Shown: in pieces, positions 38,914 to 52,082 of the stretch
Layout: every line of letters starts with the position of its first letter
Position numbering within the stretch: the stretch's first letter is position 1
NCBI RefSeq assembly: GCF_036373705.1
Contig: NC_089868.1
Span: forward strand, 16,350,520 to 16,414,519
DNA from: Amia ocellicauda
Taxonomy: Eukaryota; Chordata; Actinopteri; Amiiformes; Amiidae
Length of the DNA: 64,000 bases
Direction: 5' to 3'
The notes under the pieces: generated by a model
Told to the model about the DNA's origin: nothing
The model's database searches: none
The model's input: only the letters and a program-made list of their open reading frames with translations
Made by a program: the position numbers and the translations under genes

Positions 38914-40235
38914 TTAAGTCTGTTTTTTGTGGGACTTGACAAGCTGGTTGACTGGCAGCTTGCTGTCTCGGACCTGGGTGCGAATATCGGCTTTGTGTTT
39001 TAGGGCAAACACCAGTGCCCTCACAGTCCGGCGGTACGCCCCGTTGATGAGGCGAGAACACTGATGGAAAACCTCTCTCTCAATGTTTTCGATAAGGGCA
39101 TGATCGATCTGAAAGAACAAATAGAGAACACAGTAAGTGCTGTGAGCTTTAACTTAGAAGCTGTACACATTATTTAGCTATTCATTTTTAACAGTCACAT
39201 GGGAACCCACCTTGTTTTGATGTGTCAAATGCATATTCTTACTTGTTTATTCCAATACTATCATGTACATTTTCAGTACCATAAGGGTATTTGACCACAG
39301 ACCTATATACCCTTCAATTTTCACTAAGAAGAATAATATACCCACATTTATTTCTAATTTAATCCTCATGAATATTTTAACACGAGTTAAAACATGGGAT
39401 AAAATAGACATGAAGGTCGGATGACTAAAAAATTACATTGATATATTTCTCTTGCAGTGACTTTTTTTTTACCTATAATTATTGCATTTAATTGATAAAA
39501 AAAAAAAAGTTACCTCCAACTCCATGGATTCTGCCAGCAGTTTCCTTGCATTGCTCCTCAGCCCCTCCGTCTGGGTGTCACACCGCACCTCTATGGAAGG
39601 TTTGTTGGCATTTTCTTCTATGAAAGTTTTCCACTGTGTGTAAACTTCACGGGCCAGAGCAGACACCTCAGGATCTGAATGTTTTCGCATTTTATTAACT
39701 GTATGACCTGGAAATGAAGGTTCACAGTTAGCAGGTACAGGCACACAATCACATAGGCTGTGCCATTGCCACAGTTTTCTTCCAGGAATCACAATATTCA
39801 CATTTACACTCCCCTTGGATAAATGAGCACTGTATTAAAGCATGAAGAGTCCAATCTGAGAAATGGTCAGCTGTAACTCTATGGGCTCACCAATTTTCGT
39901 TGACCGGAGCACTTCTTTTGATGGCACTTTCTTGTTGAGCTCTGTTAAAGCCAGTAACAGGTTCTCCTTAGTCTGCCCAGACAGTTCCAGCATTGATTTA
40001 AACCTCTCGATGTCTTCTATCACCACCACTCTCTGGAATAAAAACCAATGGTGTCATAATGGATGCCCTTATTCTCACACCATGGTTGTAGACAACACAA
40101 TGCAAAACATAGGTGACACTGTAAATGTGTACTTACCCTGAGAGACTCTATTGTTGCTTGTCTGTATACTTTGCCTGTTGTCCTCTTTTCCTGTGTTGGT
40201 TGCCCTTTCGGTTGCCTTATAACAAACCTGTCCAT
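38914..40235 (-). CDS. tceanc2: TFIIS N-terminal/central domain-containing protein 2
   Basis: A TFIIS-like nuclear protein related to elongation factor S-II but without the C-terminal zinc ribbon that stimulates RNA cleavage. Four phase-consistent minus-strand exons: 40235-40137, 40032-39891, 39707-39514, 39108-38914, giving 209 residues (208 in human). Residues about 35-130 form the TFIIS N-terminal helical bundle ([20 protein letters not shown], then [35 protein letters not shown]). The remainder resembles the TFIIS central domain ([33 protein letters not shown]). The end KSHKKQT lacks any Cys-x2-Cys pair, as in the family. It is head-to-head with TMEM59, 873 bp between ATGs. Confidence 0.94.
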
Positions 40236-41108
40236 TTTGTGAAAACTATATAGCTTCTTTTAATACAATTGTGTTCTCAGACATAGAAATAAGCTGAGGA
40301 CTGCTAAATCACGGGATGTAATGCTGTGCCCATCAGTTTGGTTGACCTATACAGACATTGGAATTCAAATACTCGTTTTATTCTTCTTTTAAAACGAATC
40401 ACACTTGTCATTTGCAGCATCAACTAACCCCAGTTATACCAGGAAAATACCTATCACGAAAAACTGATTATAGCAACAGCCATAAAGATATATATATATT
40501 AAATGATCTACTGATGTCTCAAAGTAAAAACAAATTACTCCCAACGCGATATATTACAGTGTTTGATTTTAAAACAGTCAGCTTGTAGTTGCAAAGACCA
40601 TCTATGTAAACCCCGCCCATTTACCATGAGAACTTCCGTATTACCCGAAACGGTGCATTGTGGGATTACATGTAGTTCTGGTGGCTCTTTTCTTCCGATC
40701 CATAAAACGGAAAACGGATTTCATATTCCAAGCTTTCTCTTTTAAAAACAATTGCATTTTTTAACACGATGCGCCTGAATTGCACAGTACTTCGACAGTG
40801 ACACACATTTGCTCCCTCCACTTCATTTATTCGCCCGACGTACTTTTATCAATAAACAGGCGATTGGCCGCCTATAAAAATGCCTGACAGGTGTCTCCTG
40901 CAGGTGATTGGCCGCATACAAATGATTGACAAGCCCTCCCTGCGCAGTGATTGGCTGCGTAAATAAATGCGTGCCGGTTACTCCTCCCACATTCCGCGGT
41001 CTCCGGATCTGCCGCAAACTCCCGCGATAGCTTGGCGACCAGGCGTACAAACGAGCGAGACAGAGGAGCCGCACTGCGAAGGCATTTGTTTTGAACAACA
41101 AAACAAAG
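40236..41108. promoter_or_regulatory. Bidirectional promoter region TCEANC2/TMEM59
   Basis: 873 bp between divergent start codons with no coding sequence. It contains an ETS-type AACTTCCG at 40631-40638 and a ZNF143-like site at 40654-40677. Repeats of GATTGGCCGC/GATTGGCTGC (CCAAT-box type, around 40861, 40908 and 40948) cluster on the TMEM59 side. Confidence 0.6.
40654..40677 (-). promoter_or_regulatory. ZNF143 (SBS)-like site
   Basis: Minus strand reads AACTACA, a short spacer, then TCCCACAATGCA. This is close to the ZNF143/STAF composite site (ACTACA plus CCCANNATGC), with a few extra spacer bases compared with the tight form. Such sites mark bidirectional promoters. Confidence 0.5.
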
Positions 41109-41356
41109 ATGGAGGTGTGGAAGTTGTCCGGGGTTATCTTGAGTTTCTGCTGCTTACTGGTGTGCGCAGCTGCCTCACCCGATATATTTGACGGCGTTTT
41201 GGGAAATACAATATCCTGCCATAAGACCTGCCAGATGACGTACAGCCTGCACACCTACCCCCGGGTCAGTATAGCGAGGCTGCCTCCGATCAAATGTGTA
41301 AACGGACGCTTCATTGTAACGCATTATTTTATGTGGGTTGATATCTGTATTGCATG

Positions 41357-41448
<92 letters not shown>

Positions 41449-43944
41449 GCATTTGTTCAGTTGATTCTGTAACGCCCTGCCCGTTTGAACGTGTTCCCGT
41501 TCTGTTGTTGATGTCAATCAGGAAATGGGAGCGACCAGCGCGTTTTAACGACTGAACTTTCTCTCTCTCTCCCTCTCTCTCCCCTGTCCTGGGCGGCCTG
41601 GCTCGTAGGAGGAAGAGCTGTATGCCTGCCAAAGAGGATGCCGACTCTTCTCTATTTGCCAGTTTGTGGGCGATGGAGAGGACTTGAACCACACTAAGTC
41701 CGAGTGCGATTCGGGTGAGTGCTGATGTGCGTTACTTTGTTCAGCTCACTTGTGTTGGCATCAATACAGTGACGTCCGTGGCCGTCTGGGGAAACTGCGT
41801 GCATGCACACTGATGCAAGATGTATATCAAGCAGCATGCATTTAATTGTTCCATTTACTGTAGACCTGCAGGCTGAATAAAACCGAATTAAAGGTGCACA
41901 TCCTAAAACCAACTGTCATCCATCTGACCAAGTCATGTTTCATGCAGCCTCCAGCTTCGTTTGCATTAGCTCTCCTGTCTGGCTTTAATGCGATTGTATT
42001 TCCTGACCTCTTGCACTAGCTTGCCGTGAGGCTTACATGCAGTCAGAAGAGCAGTATGCCTGCAACCTGGGGTGTCAGAGCCAGCTGCCCTTTGCTGAGC
42101 AGAGACAGGAGCAGGTGAGGTCTTGCAGATCGTTGAGAGTCTTCATATTGGAGAGGTTTCAGAGATTGTCTTGTGTAACCGATTTAAGCAATTGTTAAAG
42201 TGTCTTTCTCTTGCAGTTATTGGCAATGATGCCCAGGATTCACCTTCTGTATCCTCTGACCCTTGTGAGAGGATTCTGGAATGACATGATGAGTTCTGCC
42301 CACAATTTTATTACCTCCTCATGGACTTTCTACCTGCAGGCGGATGATGGGAAGGTGGTTATATTTCAGGTAATGCGAGTTAGAAAAACAAAAACGGGAG
42401 ATCTTTAAATCTGTGAGTGAGCACAGAAGCTCTGCACCCTTACAGAGATGCCAAAAGACGCATGCACCAAAACAAACAATACATCGCAGTAGATGCTTTT
42501 GAAATTCTGATCTTAATGATTCTTTGAACAAATACGTTTGTGACCTGGATGTGTTTGTTTGCTCCCCCTCAGACTGAGCCACAGATCCAGTTCATTCCTC
42601 AGTTTGAACTTCAGAAAGATGAGCTGAAGGAAACCTCTCCTGCAAAGACCTCCTGTAAGTCTGTAGAAAAGTTGGATGTACTCCATTTGTGGTTTTGTTT
42701 ACATGGTCATCTTGAATTTTCTTTACTAAAGTATATTTACCTGCTCTTTTTCAGCAATACGTGTTTTATATTGAGTTGACTTATTTATCTTATCATATTT
42801 CTAACTGTTTTGAGATAGATTTTGTGTATTTATCATTTTGGCTTGTGTGTTTCATGTATAATCAGATCAACACCTTGACAGCCCAATCTTTAAAGATTAC
42901 AACAAGGGATTTGTACAAGAACGTGAGACTAATGTTTACCTGGATAACAATGATGTGGACGATGACTACAACTTGTTTAGCTGTCTTTCAAGGTTGGTTT
43001 TCCACAGAGAACATTTTGATGAAAGGGATAAGAAGTACAGTTTAATTGAACAAATGCAATTTGTACTAACCTAAAGCTATAAAGGATACTTGTCATAATG
43101 TTTTCCTTTAGTTATGCATTATTTGTTAAGTGTTTTAAGCTTTAGTGCCCTCAAAGGGAAATGGATCTTTTATATAAAACAGATCCCCAGACTACATCGG
43201 GATTAGAGCTGGTCTTTGCCACTTGTAGCAGCTTGTCTGGAGATCAATAATGCTACTCTCAGTATAATCAGTGAGAGAGTAAGTGGGAGGATTACTTAAA
43301 AGTCCCCTCCGATCCTGCTTAAATGTCTGTATTTACTTTAATTACAACCCTGAGGAAACAATCTTGTTTGTGCAGTTTCACAACACACTAAACCCGTCTG
43401 GTAGAATATAAGTGTGTTATCCGTGTATCTGTATTGTGCTCTGTGCCGCATTAGAAACCCCTGGCTGCCCGGATGGATCTTGACAACCACTCTAGTGCTG
43501 TCGGTTCTGGTACTGATCTGGATTTGCTGTGCAACAGTCGCTACTGCTGTGGACCAGTATGTCCCAGCTGAGGTAAGATAAACTCCTGTGTTAATGCAAG
43601 GCTATATGATAATTTTATCTGCACCACCAGGACCCCTTTTTAAGACGCACCTCCTTTTTTCAAGCTGTGACTTTGATTTGTACAATCGTATTAAGGGGTG
43701 GGCGTCCCTTTCTATTTAGGGATTTAAGAAGCAAGCTCAATTAAGGAAATGGATATTTAGTTGTATCTAACAATATATTTAAACTGAATTGCAGAAGTTA
43801 AGCATCTATGGTGACATGGAGTACATGAAGGACCAGAAGCTTACCCCGTACCCAGCCTCCTCTCTGGTGATCATCAGTTCTGTGGCTGAGGAAGAAGCCG
43901 GGCCTTTACCATCAAAAGTCAACCTGAACCAGTCGGATATTTAG
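41109..43944 (+). CDS. tmem59: Transmembrane protein 59
   Basis: A type I glycoprotein of Golgi and late endosome/lysosome that modulates glycosylation and trafficking and promotes ATG16L1-dependent LC3 labelling. Eight phase-consistent exons: 41109-41264, 41609-41714, 42020-42114, 42217-42369, 42573-42654, 42866-42992, 43455-43572, 43795-43944, giving 328 residues (323 in human). A signal peptide (VILSFCCLLVCAAA) precedes a Cys-rich luminal region (ISCHKTCQMTYSLHTYP, YACQRGCRLFSICQF, YACNLGCQSQLPFAEQ). One transmembrane segment follows (WILTTTLVLSVLVLIWICCA), then the conserved tail YGDMEYMKDQKLTPYPASSL ending NLNQSDI. The acidic exon 6 stretch (NNDVDDDYN) is variable in the family. It is the only gene here in tandem with its right neighbour, LDLRAD1. 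Confidence 0.96.
41357..41449. repeat. (AT)n(AC)n compound microsatellite
   Basis: About 39 AT units followed by about 7 AC units in the first TMEM59 intron. It is likely to be highly polymorphic. Confidence 0.95.
41559..41583. repeat. (CT)n microsatellite
   Basis: A short CT-rich run just upstream of TMEM59 exon 2, merging with its polypyrimidine tract. Confidence 0.8.
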
Positions 43945-45713
43945 CATCTGGAGGGGTAAAAAGAAAAATGAATGGGGTGGGGGGTGACAACACAATGAGC
44001 CTGTGAAACATCAGTCTTATAAGTCTTACTCTTGTTTTTCTAAATTGCGTGGGTTACATGAAGTTTACTGGGTTAACCTATTACAATTTTAATTACTGAT
44101 TTCAGGGCTGGCTTGCATCATCCTGTTTTTTTTTTTTTTTTTCTTGTCTTCTAAACCTTGGATTAGGAGAAGAGCGACCAATACTGTTGCTCTTTTGTAG
44201 ATTTGCACTTTTTTGCAATACACTACCCAATAGTGTCCTGTTTAACCTTGAAGGATTGGTTCTATGGTATGTTTTAGGCCTCTGTTTGCTATAGTTGCAA
44301 ACTGTTTAATTGTTCTGTGGTTTGTGCTAACCTTTTGGAACAGCTGGCCAACAGCCCAGGTTGTGTTCTGCCGCTGTTAAATTTAACAGATTGTTGAAAT
44401 GTATGGGATTGGCACTGCCACTGGAAATGTCATATTCATTAGTGTGCTTCATTGATTTCAGTGGCAACAGCGTTTACTTTAAATTATTGTGTCCCTGTCA
44501 TTCAGGCCAGTTATCTCTTATATAAAAAAAGAAAAACATGCATCAGAAGAAGATAAATAACTGAATGAATAAATAAATGCACCTTTGCTTAGACTAAGTC
44601 ATCAGTGAAATGTTGGAATGGTCACCTGGAAATAATTATTTGTACAGACCAAAATGTGTGCTGGGTTGTAAATCTTTGCTACTGCAGGTATTAGGAGAGT
44701 TTACTATCTCATTATGCCTTTAGATATTTATAGGTATTTTGGCATTCTTGTCTCCACTTTGTAATGTTTAGTTTTGTTTTTTCTCATTTTTTTCATGATT
44801 AAATTTGGGGTTTGTCTTTGGAAAAATTAAATAAACTTTTGGAAGTCTGAATAAGCTTTTGAACTTTTATTCCTGTTTTTATTTGTGTTAACTTGCATAT
44901 TTAGTTCAATCATACAAATAATTCTGTTGAACATAAACATTTCATTGTCTAAATGAGCATTCTAATTTTCCTTTAACAGCCTAGATTAAACTGCTGGTTG
45001 AATGTAGGATTCAATAGATCTTTTACAGGCTATGTGTGCAGATGCTTATATAGGAGCCTTAATTAAGAAACCTTAATTTCACAATGGTAATATAAGTAGG
45101 AATATTTGCTGCATAATAAAACTTTTTGTCAACAGCACAGTATAACACCAATGAGAAATAGCATGTAAACAATTACCCATAACCATGAAATGAAAACATA
45201 ACCTCCCCTCAAACCAAAAGAGAAGAAAATGACATTTAGGTTAAGTATAAGTATAAACCATAGTTGTTTTTTTTTTAACTTCCATATATGTGTATATTTC
45301 ACAGCAGTTTTATATTGGACCTCTATTTAATTGGAGGGACAAGTGCATCATTTAATTGTCTAGTTTAATAATTACCAACCTTTTGAGAGATTTTTTTTAT
45401 TTACTTTTGTTCAGTCTTGTTTTTTTTTATATATTGAAAATGCACCATTTGTATGATAAAGTATAGATCCAGTATACGGCGGACTTTGGTTAGATTCGCA
45501 ATGTGTTGATTGACAGAAATGCTAATGTGTGTGCTAATGTAAAGAGACCTTTGCGCCTCTACTGTGTTCAAGTCGTAACCTAGAGACATTGTTGTATCAA
45601 AGGACTGGTTTCCTCCTCTTGCCAGGAGCTCTAGTACATGCGAAAGGGAGAAGAAAGCTAACAATAAAAACCCATTTACAGCAGAAGACGACTGAAGAGA
45701 GCAGGATTAAGGA
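43945..45713 (+). other. TMEM59 3' UTR and TMEM59-LDLRAD1 spacer
   Basis: The T-rich TMEM59 3' UTR runs to a canonical AATAAA at 44830-44835. The following ~880 bp up to the LDLRAD1 start presumably hold its promoter; no TATA box or clear motif stood out. No other gene was seen. Confidence 0.55.
44830..44835 (+). terminator. tmem59: AATAAA polyadenylation signal of TMEM59
   Basis: Canonical signal about 890 nt after the TMEM59 stop, followed by T-rich sequence. Confidence 0.6.
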
Positions 45714-45898
45714 ATGAGATCAAATAAGACTTACCCGCAGGTACTGTATGGCTTCAGTTATATTGCAGTAAAATACTAAACACTGGTTTAATGTAAACCT
45801 TGTTCTGGTGAATATCTGTAATGTTATTTTTGTGTCTGAAATGTACAGATTATTCCACGTAGATGTATTTAATGTGAAATTTGCATTAACCGCAACCC

Positions 45899-45941
<43 letters not shown>

Positions 45942-47881
45942 TTTGTGTGTGTATGTATACTTTTATGTTCCCTATATTGATGGCACATACATTTTCTTCA
46001 GAGGAGTTTTGATGCAAACTCTCTTGGATCATCGGTAACATTGCTATCCAGACGAGAGGAAGGTAAGAGACTCATTAGCCATCTGGTCCTTAATCTAGAG
46101 AAATGCTTTGATTTGTTATTGTTGGTGAAATGATTGAGGAATGTCAAGGACAGACATTACATTTTTAAAACATTTTATGCACCGTTTTAATTTGTATTAT
46201 TAACCCAAGATAATCACATATCAGGATGAAGCCGTCTATGGGCTTACATAGCAGTGAAGTAATCCCCTGCATATTCTTTCCATTTCGATCCCTTGTAGTC
46301 AATATAAATGGGTAATTGGATTTCACTCTATGTACTGAACCCCATTCTCTGTTATTTCTGTTATACATTCTTTTTTTAAATCCATATTTTAAAATGATCA
46401 ACAAGAAAAGAGTGCAGTTTCACATTTTCAGTGTGTGTCACATTGGTCAGACATAGCATTTTATTGCATCTGCACTGGGTCATATTTGGATATCAAACAT
46501 TGAAAGCCAGGTGTCAGGTGATTTGTCACTAGGAGTAAGTATAAAAGCTAGCGCAGAGAGCTTGTCTAACCCAGTGTGTGTCCTTGTGCCAGACTGCTGT
46601 GAGGAGTGTGCCAGCTGTAAGTGCTGCACCAGAAGATGTGCCTGCATATCCGCCTTGGTGCTGCTGTGCCTGGCCATTACTGCGGCCGCCATGGCCTCAG
46701 CCATGATCTTCGGCATCCCGACACGCCCGCCTGGTCAGACCCTGCCCGTGCTCCTCTTCACATTTCTAGAACCAACTTGCAAACCAATCAAACGACACAA
46801 AGTAAAGCAAGCAAGTTTAATGACTAGGGAATACAAATAAATATATGTTGCATGTGAAAATGTAGCACTGCTAGTGACTTTTATTGTTTCAAGGTCTAAA
46901 CTTGTCTAAATTAGTTTGTTTATGTATTTTATTTATGTGGCAGTTAACCGCTACTGTACGACACCCCAAAACCGGTCAGGCTTTCTGTGTGATGACCGAG
47001 TGACCTGCATCCCGGCCTCTGACCTCTGTAATGGGATAAAAAACTGTCCCAGCGGCGCCGATGAGAACCCAGAGATGTGCAGTTAAGTGCCATCGTCTTG
47101 AAACTTCAGGGATGTTCAAAATCTTCTGCTTATTGTAATCTGACTCATCATCTGACTCTAATTAACATTTGCCACGCTCAATTAACATGGTTGCGGTAAG
47201 TTAAGGTCATTTTATGCCGTTTATCTCTCTCTTGCTGGACTTTACCATTGAAAAGTGTTAGATTGGCTTGGTGACGAGTTATAATTGAAAGAACTATACA
47301 ATGCTCAGAGTAACTTCAAGAATATATTTTATACATATGTTTATTATATTTGTATTATAATAATGTGTTTCTTGCTGTTGTTTTTTTTCCAGCTGATTTA
47401 CCAAATAGCATCCCAGGGGACCTTATTTTTCGATGTGGAAACCCTCAGTTCTGGATTTTCATCGATAAGAAATGTAACTACATAAATGACTGTGGAGACT
47501 GTTCTGATGAAATGCTTCCCCGTAAGTTTACCAGCCTTGCCAAAATCATTACCATCGTTCGGCGAAGTAAACTAAAAATAAAGAGAACTGGAAATAATAA
47601 TAGACTTTCCAAATGTTTCCTGTCGAGAGTCTAGAATTACATGACTCATCAATCAAGAAGTGTAGTTTCTCTTTCACAGAAGAAAAGTGGTACTTTTGGA
47701 GCAAACTGGTGGTTTGTGTTCCCTGGCAGATGCGGACTGTCCCCCCTGCGGGCCGGACTGGTGGAGCTGCATGCCGGTGGTGTACACATACTGCAAGTGC
47801 GTCCCACGCTCCCTGTGTCAGGACCGCCAGCAGCAGTGCTCCGACTGGTCAGACGAGTACAACTGTGTCAATAGGAGCTAA
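45714..47881 (+). CDS. ldlrad1: LDL receptor class A domain-containing protein 1
   Basis: A single-pass membrane protein with LDLa repeats; its ligand is unknown to me. Proposed exons: 45714-45740, 46002-46034, 46511-46733, 46944-47081, 47393-47521, 47730-47881, all phase-consistent, 233 residues. The first two small exons are the least certain; MRSNKTYPQ resembles the human start MNKVFPQG. Exon 3 has a Cys-rich juxtamembrane stretch (CCEECASCKCCTRRCAC) then a transmembrane helix (ISALVLLCLAITAAAMASAM), suggesting a type II protein. Three LDLa modules follow: CTTPQNRSGFLCDD...CPSGADENPEMC, FRCGNPQFWIF...DCGDCSDEM and the C-terminal one ending QQCSDWSDEYNCVNRS. DWSDE and DCSDE are the Ca-binding signatures. 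It is convergent with LRRC42. Confidence 0.88.
45902..45933. repeat. (AT)n microsatellite
   Basis: About 16 AT units followed by a T run, in the first LDLRAD1 intron shortly before the proposed second exon. Confidence 0.9.
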
Positions 47882-49642
47882 TCATCATAACTGCCCGCTC
47901 TCCCCCAAGTCTCTCCTTACGATAAGGGAAATGAACTAGCTGAACTGATCAAAAACTATTTCGGTTCAGGTCTTTAGAAATGAATGATTTAAAGGTAGTC
48001 TGTAGAAGCTGCTGGATTGTGGCTTTCCTGTTTCGATCCTGCTTTAGGAGCTGCCACTACATCAAACTCTCCGCACCAGTTGCTGGTGGCCAAAAAACTT
48101 TGTTTCTTCAACCAGGAGATCTGAAACTTTTTTTTAAATAATGTGTATTTAGGCCTGGGTGAAATCTAACTTGACAATCACATTATTTAAAGTTGACTTC
48201 CTTTTGGATAGACACAAGTATCACCTGACGAAGTCTGCATCGGGTTAACATTTTGAATTTGCAATTGGCAGCTGTAATTACATTTTCAGTACCGTATCTC
48301 ATGGTCTTTTATAAAAATAAATAAATCAATTTAAAAATCGGATATGGCCACAAGGAACTGGATTTGAACTTCCCTGCACTCCAGATCAATGCACTTTTTT
48401 GAGATGGTTTAGAATTATAAACTAAATCTGTTGTAAACGATCTTTTCCTTTTTTGAAATTAAGGAAAATCAGCATGTATTGAATTTCTGTAGGTTATACA
48501 ACGATTATGTTCCTGATAATCTCCATGTATAGGGGGGTTAATGCAATTGTCATTGTACAAATTGAAGAAATGTTCTTTGTGTTTCAGTGATGCGTTTCTT
48601 TAGTTCTGATATTATTCCATTCTAGAGAAAAGGATTTCCTTATGTTCTGCATGTGGTTCAATCCGGCTTTAAATTCCTGGTGATCTGATTTGAATGAGGA
48701 TATACACTTTTCTATTTAGTTTACTTTAAATCATTACACAAAAAAATATTCAGTACTAAATATCTTGATATCGTACAGGTTAAACTTTTTTTATACTGTT
48801 TATCAAATAGTATTTTATAACATTGAATGCACATTAAAACATTCATATTACAATTGCTGCTTTCAGAGTGAGACTGTTTATAAATACCTACAGTAATGAA
48901 TGGCAGATCCAATTAATAGTGGGGTGTTTAAATTATCTGACCACATAATCTGTGCATTAATGTTGCACTTATAGAGATTAAAAAAACTTGAAATAGGCTT
49001 TTACTTGTATTTGCATGGAAAAAGTTTCAAGATGCATGTTTTATAGCATTTGTACTTTATTTTATTCAGACTTAAATATGTAGTAAAAATATCAATATGC
49101 TTTCAACTTTTTTTTTTTTAATAAAAAAGCTTATTTACAATTTACAAGGAAATGTGCAAATATTATTATAACAAAAGGAACTGATGCAAACTAATATGTT
49201 GGCCTTACTCAAAGTACACTGACACTTGATACTGTAACCAAGATACTCACCTCAGAGCCGCGGTGTCGGGTTTGTGATAACATGGAGGTACTTATTTCTG
49301 TTTCCTCTACGCATTCAAACTTTATCTGAACTGATTTGTGCTCCATGTTCGAACCAATCCATATGTAAAACATCACGCAGGTGTTTGAGAGAGTTCTCTT
49401 TTGTAATCATGTATTAACATGTAAAGACTTAACAAAATAAATATGCATATTTATTTAACATAGGACTGGCTAATTACGAAGGCCGTTTTCACAATTTTCA
49501 TACGTCTTGAGAGTTTAAGATTACTATTAACAAGTCCAAGTTACTATAAAACCTCCTGTTAGCACTGTAAACCTAACACCAGATAGCAGTTTCAGTGGCT
49601 AATTCAATGTCTGCATACTTCAGTGCATTTTAAGGTGCATTT
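47882..49642. other. Intergenic, LDLRAD1-LRRC42 (tail-to-tail)
   Basis: AT-rich. Plus-strand AATAAA near 48317 could end LDLRAD1, and minus-strand AATAAA at 49450-49455 could end LRRC42 about 190 nt after its stop. No gene was seen. Confidence 0.5.
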
Positions 49643-52082
49643 TTAATAGCTGTTCAGAATGTCCCAGTCCTCTGGGGAAAGCTGAGCAGCACACTGGCGC
49701 TTTGGAGCTGGCATCGGCTCGCTGCTTCCTTCCTGTGGAGAGACCAGCACCCTTTTCTTGTGGATATGCGAGACTGAGTCTGTATTCCCTGCGGTCAGTG
49801 TTTGATGAGGTTTATGGAACTGCAGTTTTTCCCGACTCTTGCTTTCTTCTTTGCTAAGTTGCAGAGAAGGGGTTTTATACACCTCCCTCAGGCACCTTTC
49901 TTTGCCATCTGAAAGAGACATTAATATGCATTAATAAGATATAATATTTGTTTTATATACACACAAGGTATACAATTGCTTGTCAATGGCGAAATACAAA
50001 AATCAATCCTGCCGCGCAACACTCAAAATAATAACACTGAGAATAAAGTACACTGAAATGCCTTACAGAAGCGCAGTGCATTTGTTCTGGGCTGGAGATT
50101 TGTCTTTGGCTTTGTAGTTTCAGACGTTAAACTGTCCCACTGATGAATAACCTGCGAAACAAATACATAAAAAGATGATAACATTTCATAATCTAAAATA
50201 ACTGCCATGGACAAAATATTTATATGACATTTCACACATTTTAGTTCACCTTCAGCGTCATACTTCTGGTTATATTTGTGTGTGTTCCAATGAAATTACA
50301 AGAATACTTTTTAGATACAATACCTGTTCTGCCCAGCCTTCTGTTTTACAATTTAAATGAGAGAAATCTTCCAACGGGTGGTCAGCACGAATTAACCCCA
50401 CCTTATCCTTGAGCATTCTGATTAGAGAGTCGTTGAGCTGTGGATTTAATCAAAATCTGCAGTGAGAAACAACATTGCTTCTCTCAGCTGTATGAAACCA
50501 TGAATTGATAGAAAGTATACCATTTAAAAATTAATGATACATTCTCAAATCAAATCCCCCAATGAGTAGCATCACAGCTTTATACCTGCAAATCTGTAAT
50601 TTCATCAACTTTTTTGATTCTCACAACAAAAGGTTTATTTAAGGTATACATACTCTTAATAAGCCTCATTACCTTTACTCCTGTTGCTGAGAGATCTAGG
50701 CTTTGCAGCTTTGAGAAGCATGAGAGATAACCAATACCGTGTGCACAGATCATAGGGTTACCTAGGAAGACAGTTTTTTGTGATTTAATTAATTGATTTC
50801 TGAAAAGACACAATATATGGCACTTTAAAGGTGAAGCTACAGTTCCCAAATCCTAAAGTATGCAAAATATAATTGAATTGCAGTGTACTCTATTGAGCTT
50901 GGATGGTAAGGTACATTGTTTGTACTTGAAAAACCATGTATAGTCTTCTAGGCATATTTTGAATAACATCACAAGACGTCTTTGGATATTTAAGAGACTT
51001 ACAGGACAAATCTAACCGCTGCAGGTTTCCAAGGCCCCTCTTCATCACTCGAACTGGTGCCGTCAGCTTCCTTAGGCCACTGTCTGAGAGGCAGTTATCA
51101 CCAAGTGACAGGTGGACAAGACTGGAGGAGAACACATGAGAGCCACAGAAAGGCAACACGAAAGGTGTAAATTCAGACATCGTTCACATTATTACGTTAA
51201 TAAAATGTACAGTTTCTCTCATTCTGGTCCTTCCTTGTCCAAGTGCTCCTTAGTATCAGTTTCTTATGCGATTACTCTGTTCAGACCTGGATAGGGCCTC
51301 GGATGTCAGGTGTTCAAGTAGCTCATGGTCATCTCCAAGTTTACAGCAGGACAGGTCCAGACTCCGCAGACCGCTGAACGCTTTAATCTCTTCTAGCTTC
51401 TCAGACACAAGGAGAAACCTGTACCGACAGAGATGAGAAAAAGCTTTCAAACAGGCTGCAACTGTTCTGAGACCCATTAAGAAAACAAATCAGTAAAACG
51501 TGTGACTAAAACCTTGGATAAAGGATTATAATAATTTATGTCATCATAAAATGAGTACTGATGTCTTGTCTCAAGGTAAAATGTGTAGCTACAGACAGAA
51601 AGGCCACTAATTTACCTGCTCCTTAAACAGAGAGAATTAAGAACGAGGTTTCCATAGGCCTCACTGAAGGTCTGCAAAGCTTTCACTCCTGTTTTGGGGT
51701 CTGAAAATGTATGTTTCTCCTCTGCTGCTGTGAAGAGTCTCTCAGCCATTTGTTCTGGAAAACCAATAAGGGAATCAATGTGCTGGACATTCTCGGCGAT
51801 GAATTTCAACGCGATATTCAACAAGGACTTTGGAGAGTAGCGCAGGCTGCCTTCTTTGGTGTATGTAAAGATGAAGTGATCCTTTCTCGGGCTGGTGGTC
51901 TGGGCTCTGTCTGAAACACAGAGCTGCACAGAGAAGCCTTTCTGAAACAGTCTGAGGGGCTTCACTCTGCTGGGTAGGGGTCCGTCCTCTGTATTTAAAG
52001 CTTCACTGACACGGCGGAGCTCTCCTTTCTCTCGTACATACACAGGCCCACACTCCTCATAGCTCCTCCGGTAAGAACACAT
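49643..52082 (-). CDS. lrrc42: Leucine-rich repeat-containing protein 42
   Basis: An LRR protein, reported as nuclear in human; its molecular role is poorly known. Seven phase-consistent minus-strand coding exons: 52082-51616, 51418-51287, 51121-51003, 50761-50586, 50437-50324, 50151-50067, 49908-49643, giving 452 residues (428 in human). Conserved blocks are HIDSLIGFPEQMAERLF, the LRR core LRSLDLSCCKLGDDHELLEH, LVHLSLGDNCLSDSGLRKL, TAPVRVMKRGLGNLQRLDLS, LQSLDLSATGV, LNCKTEGWAEQ and the end PEDWDILNSY. I chose the ATG at 52082 (MCSYRRSYEECGPVYVRE) because it best fits the human N-terminus; an in-frame ATG at 52115 would add 11 residues but overlaps a possible TTTTAG acceptor. It is head-to-head with HSPB11. 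Confidence 0.94.
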
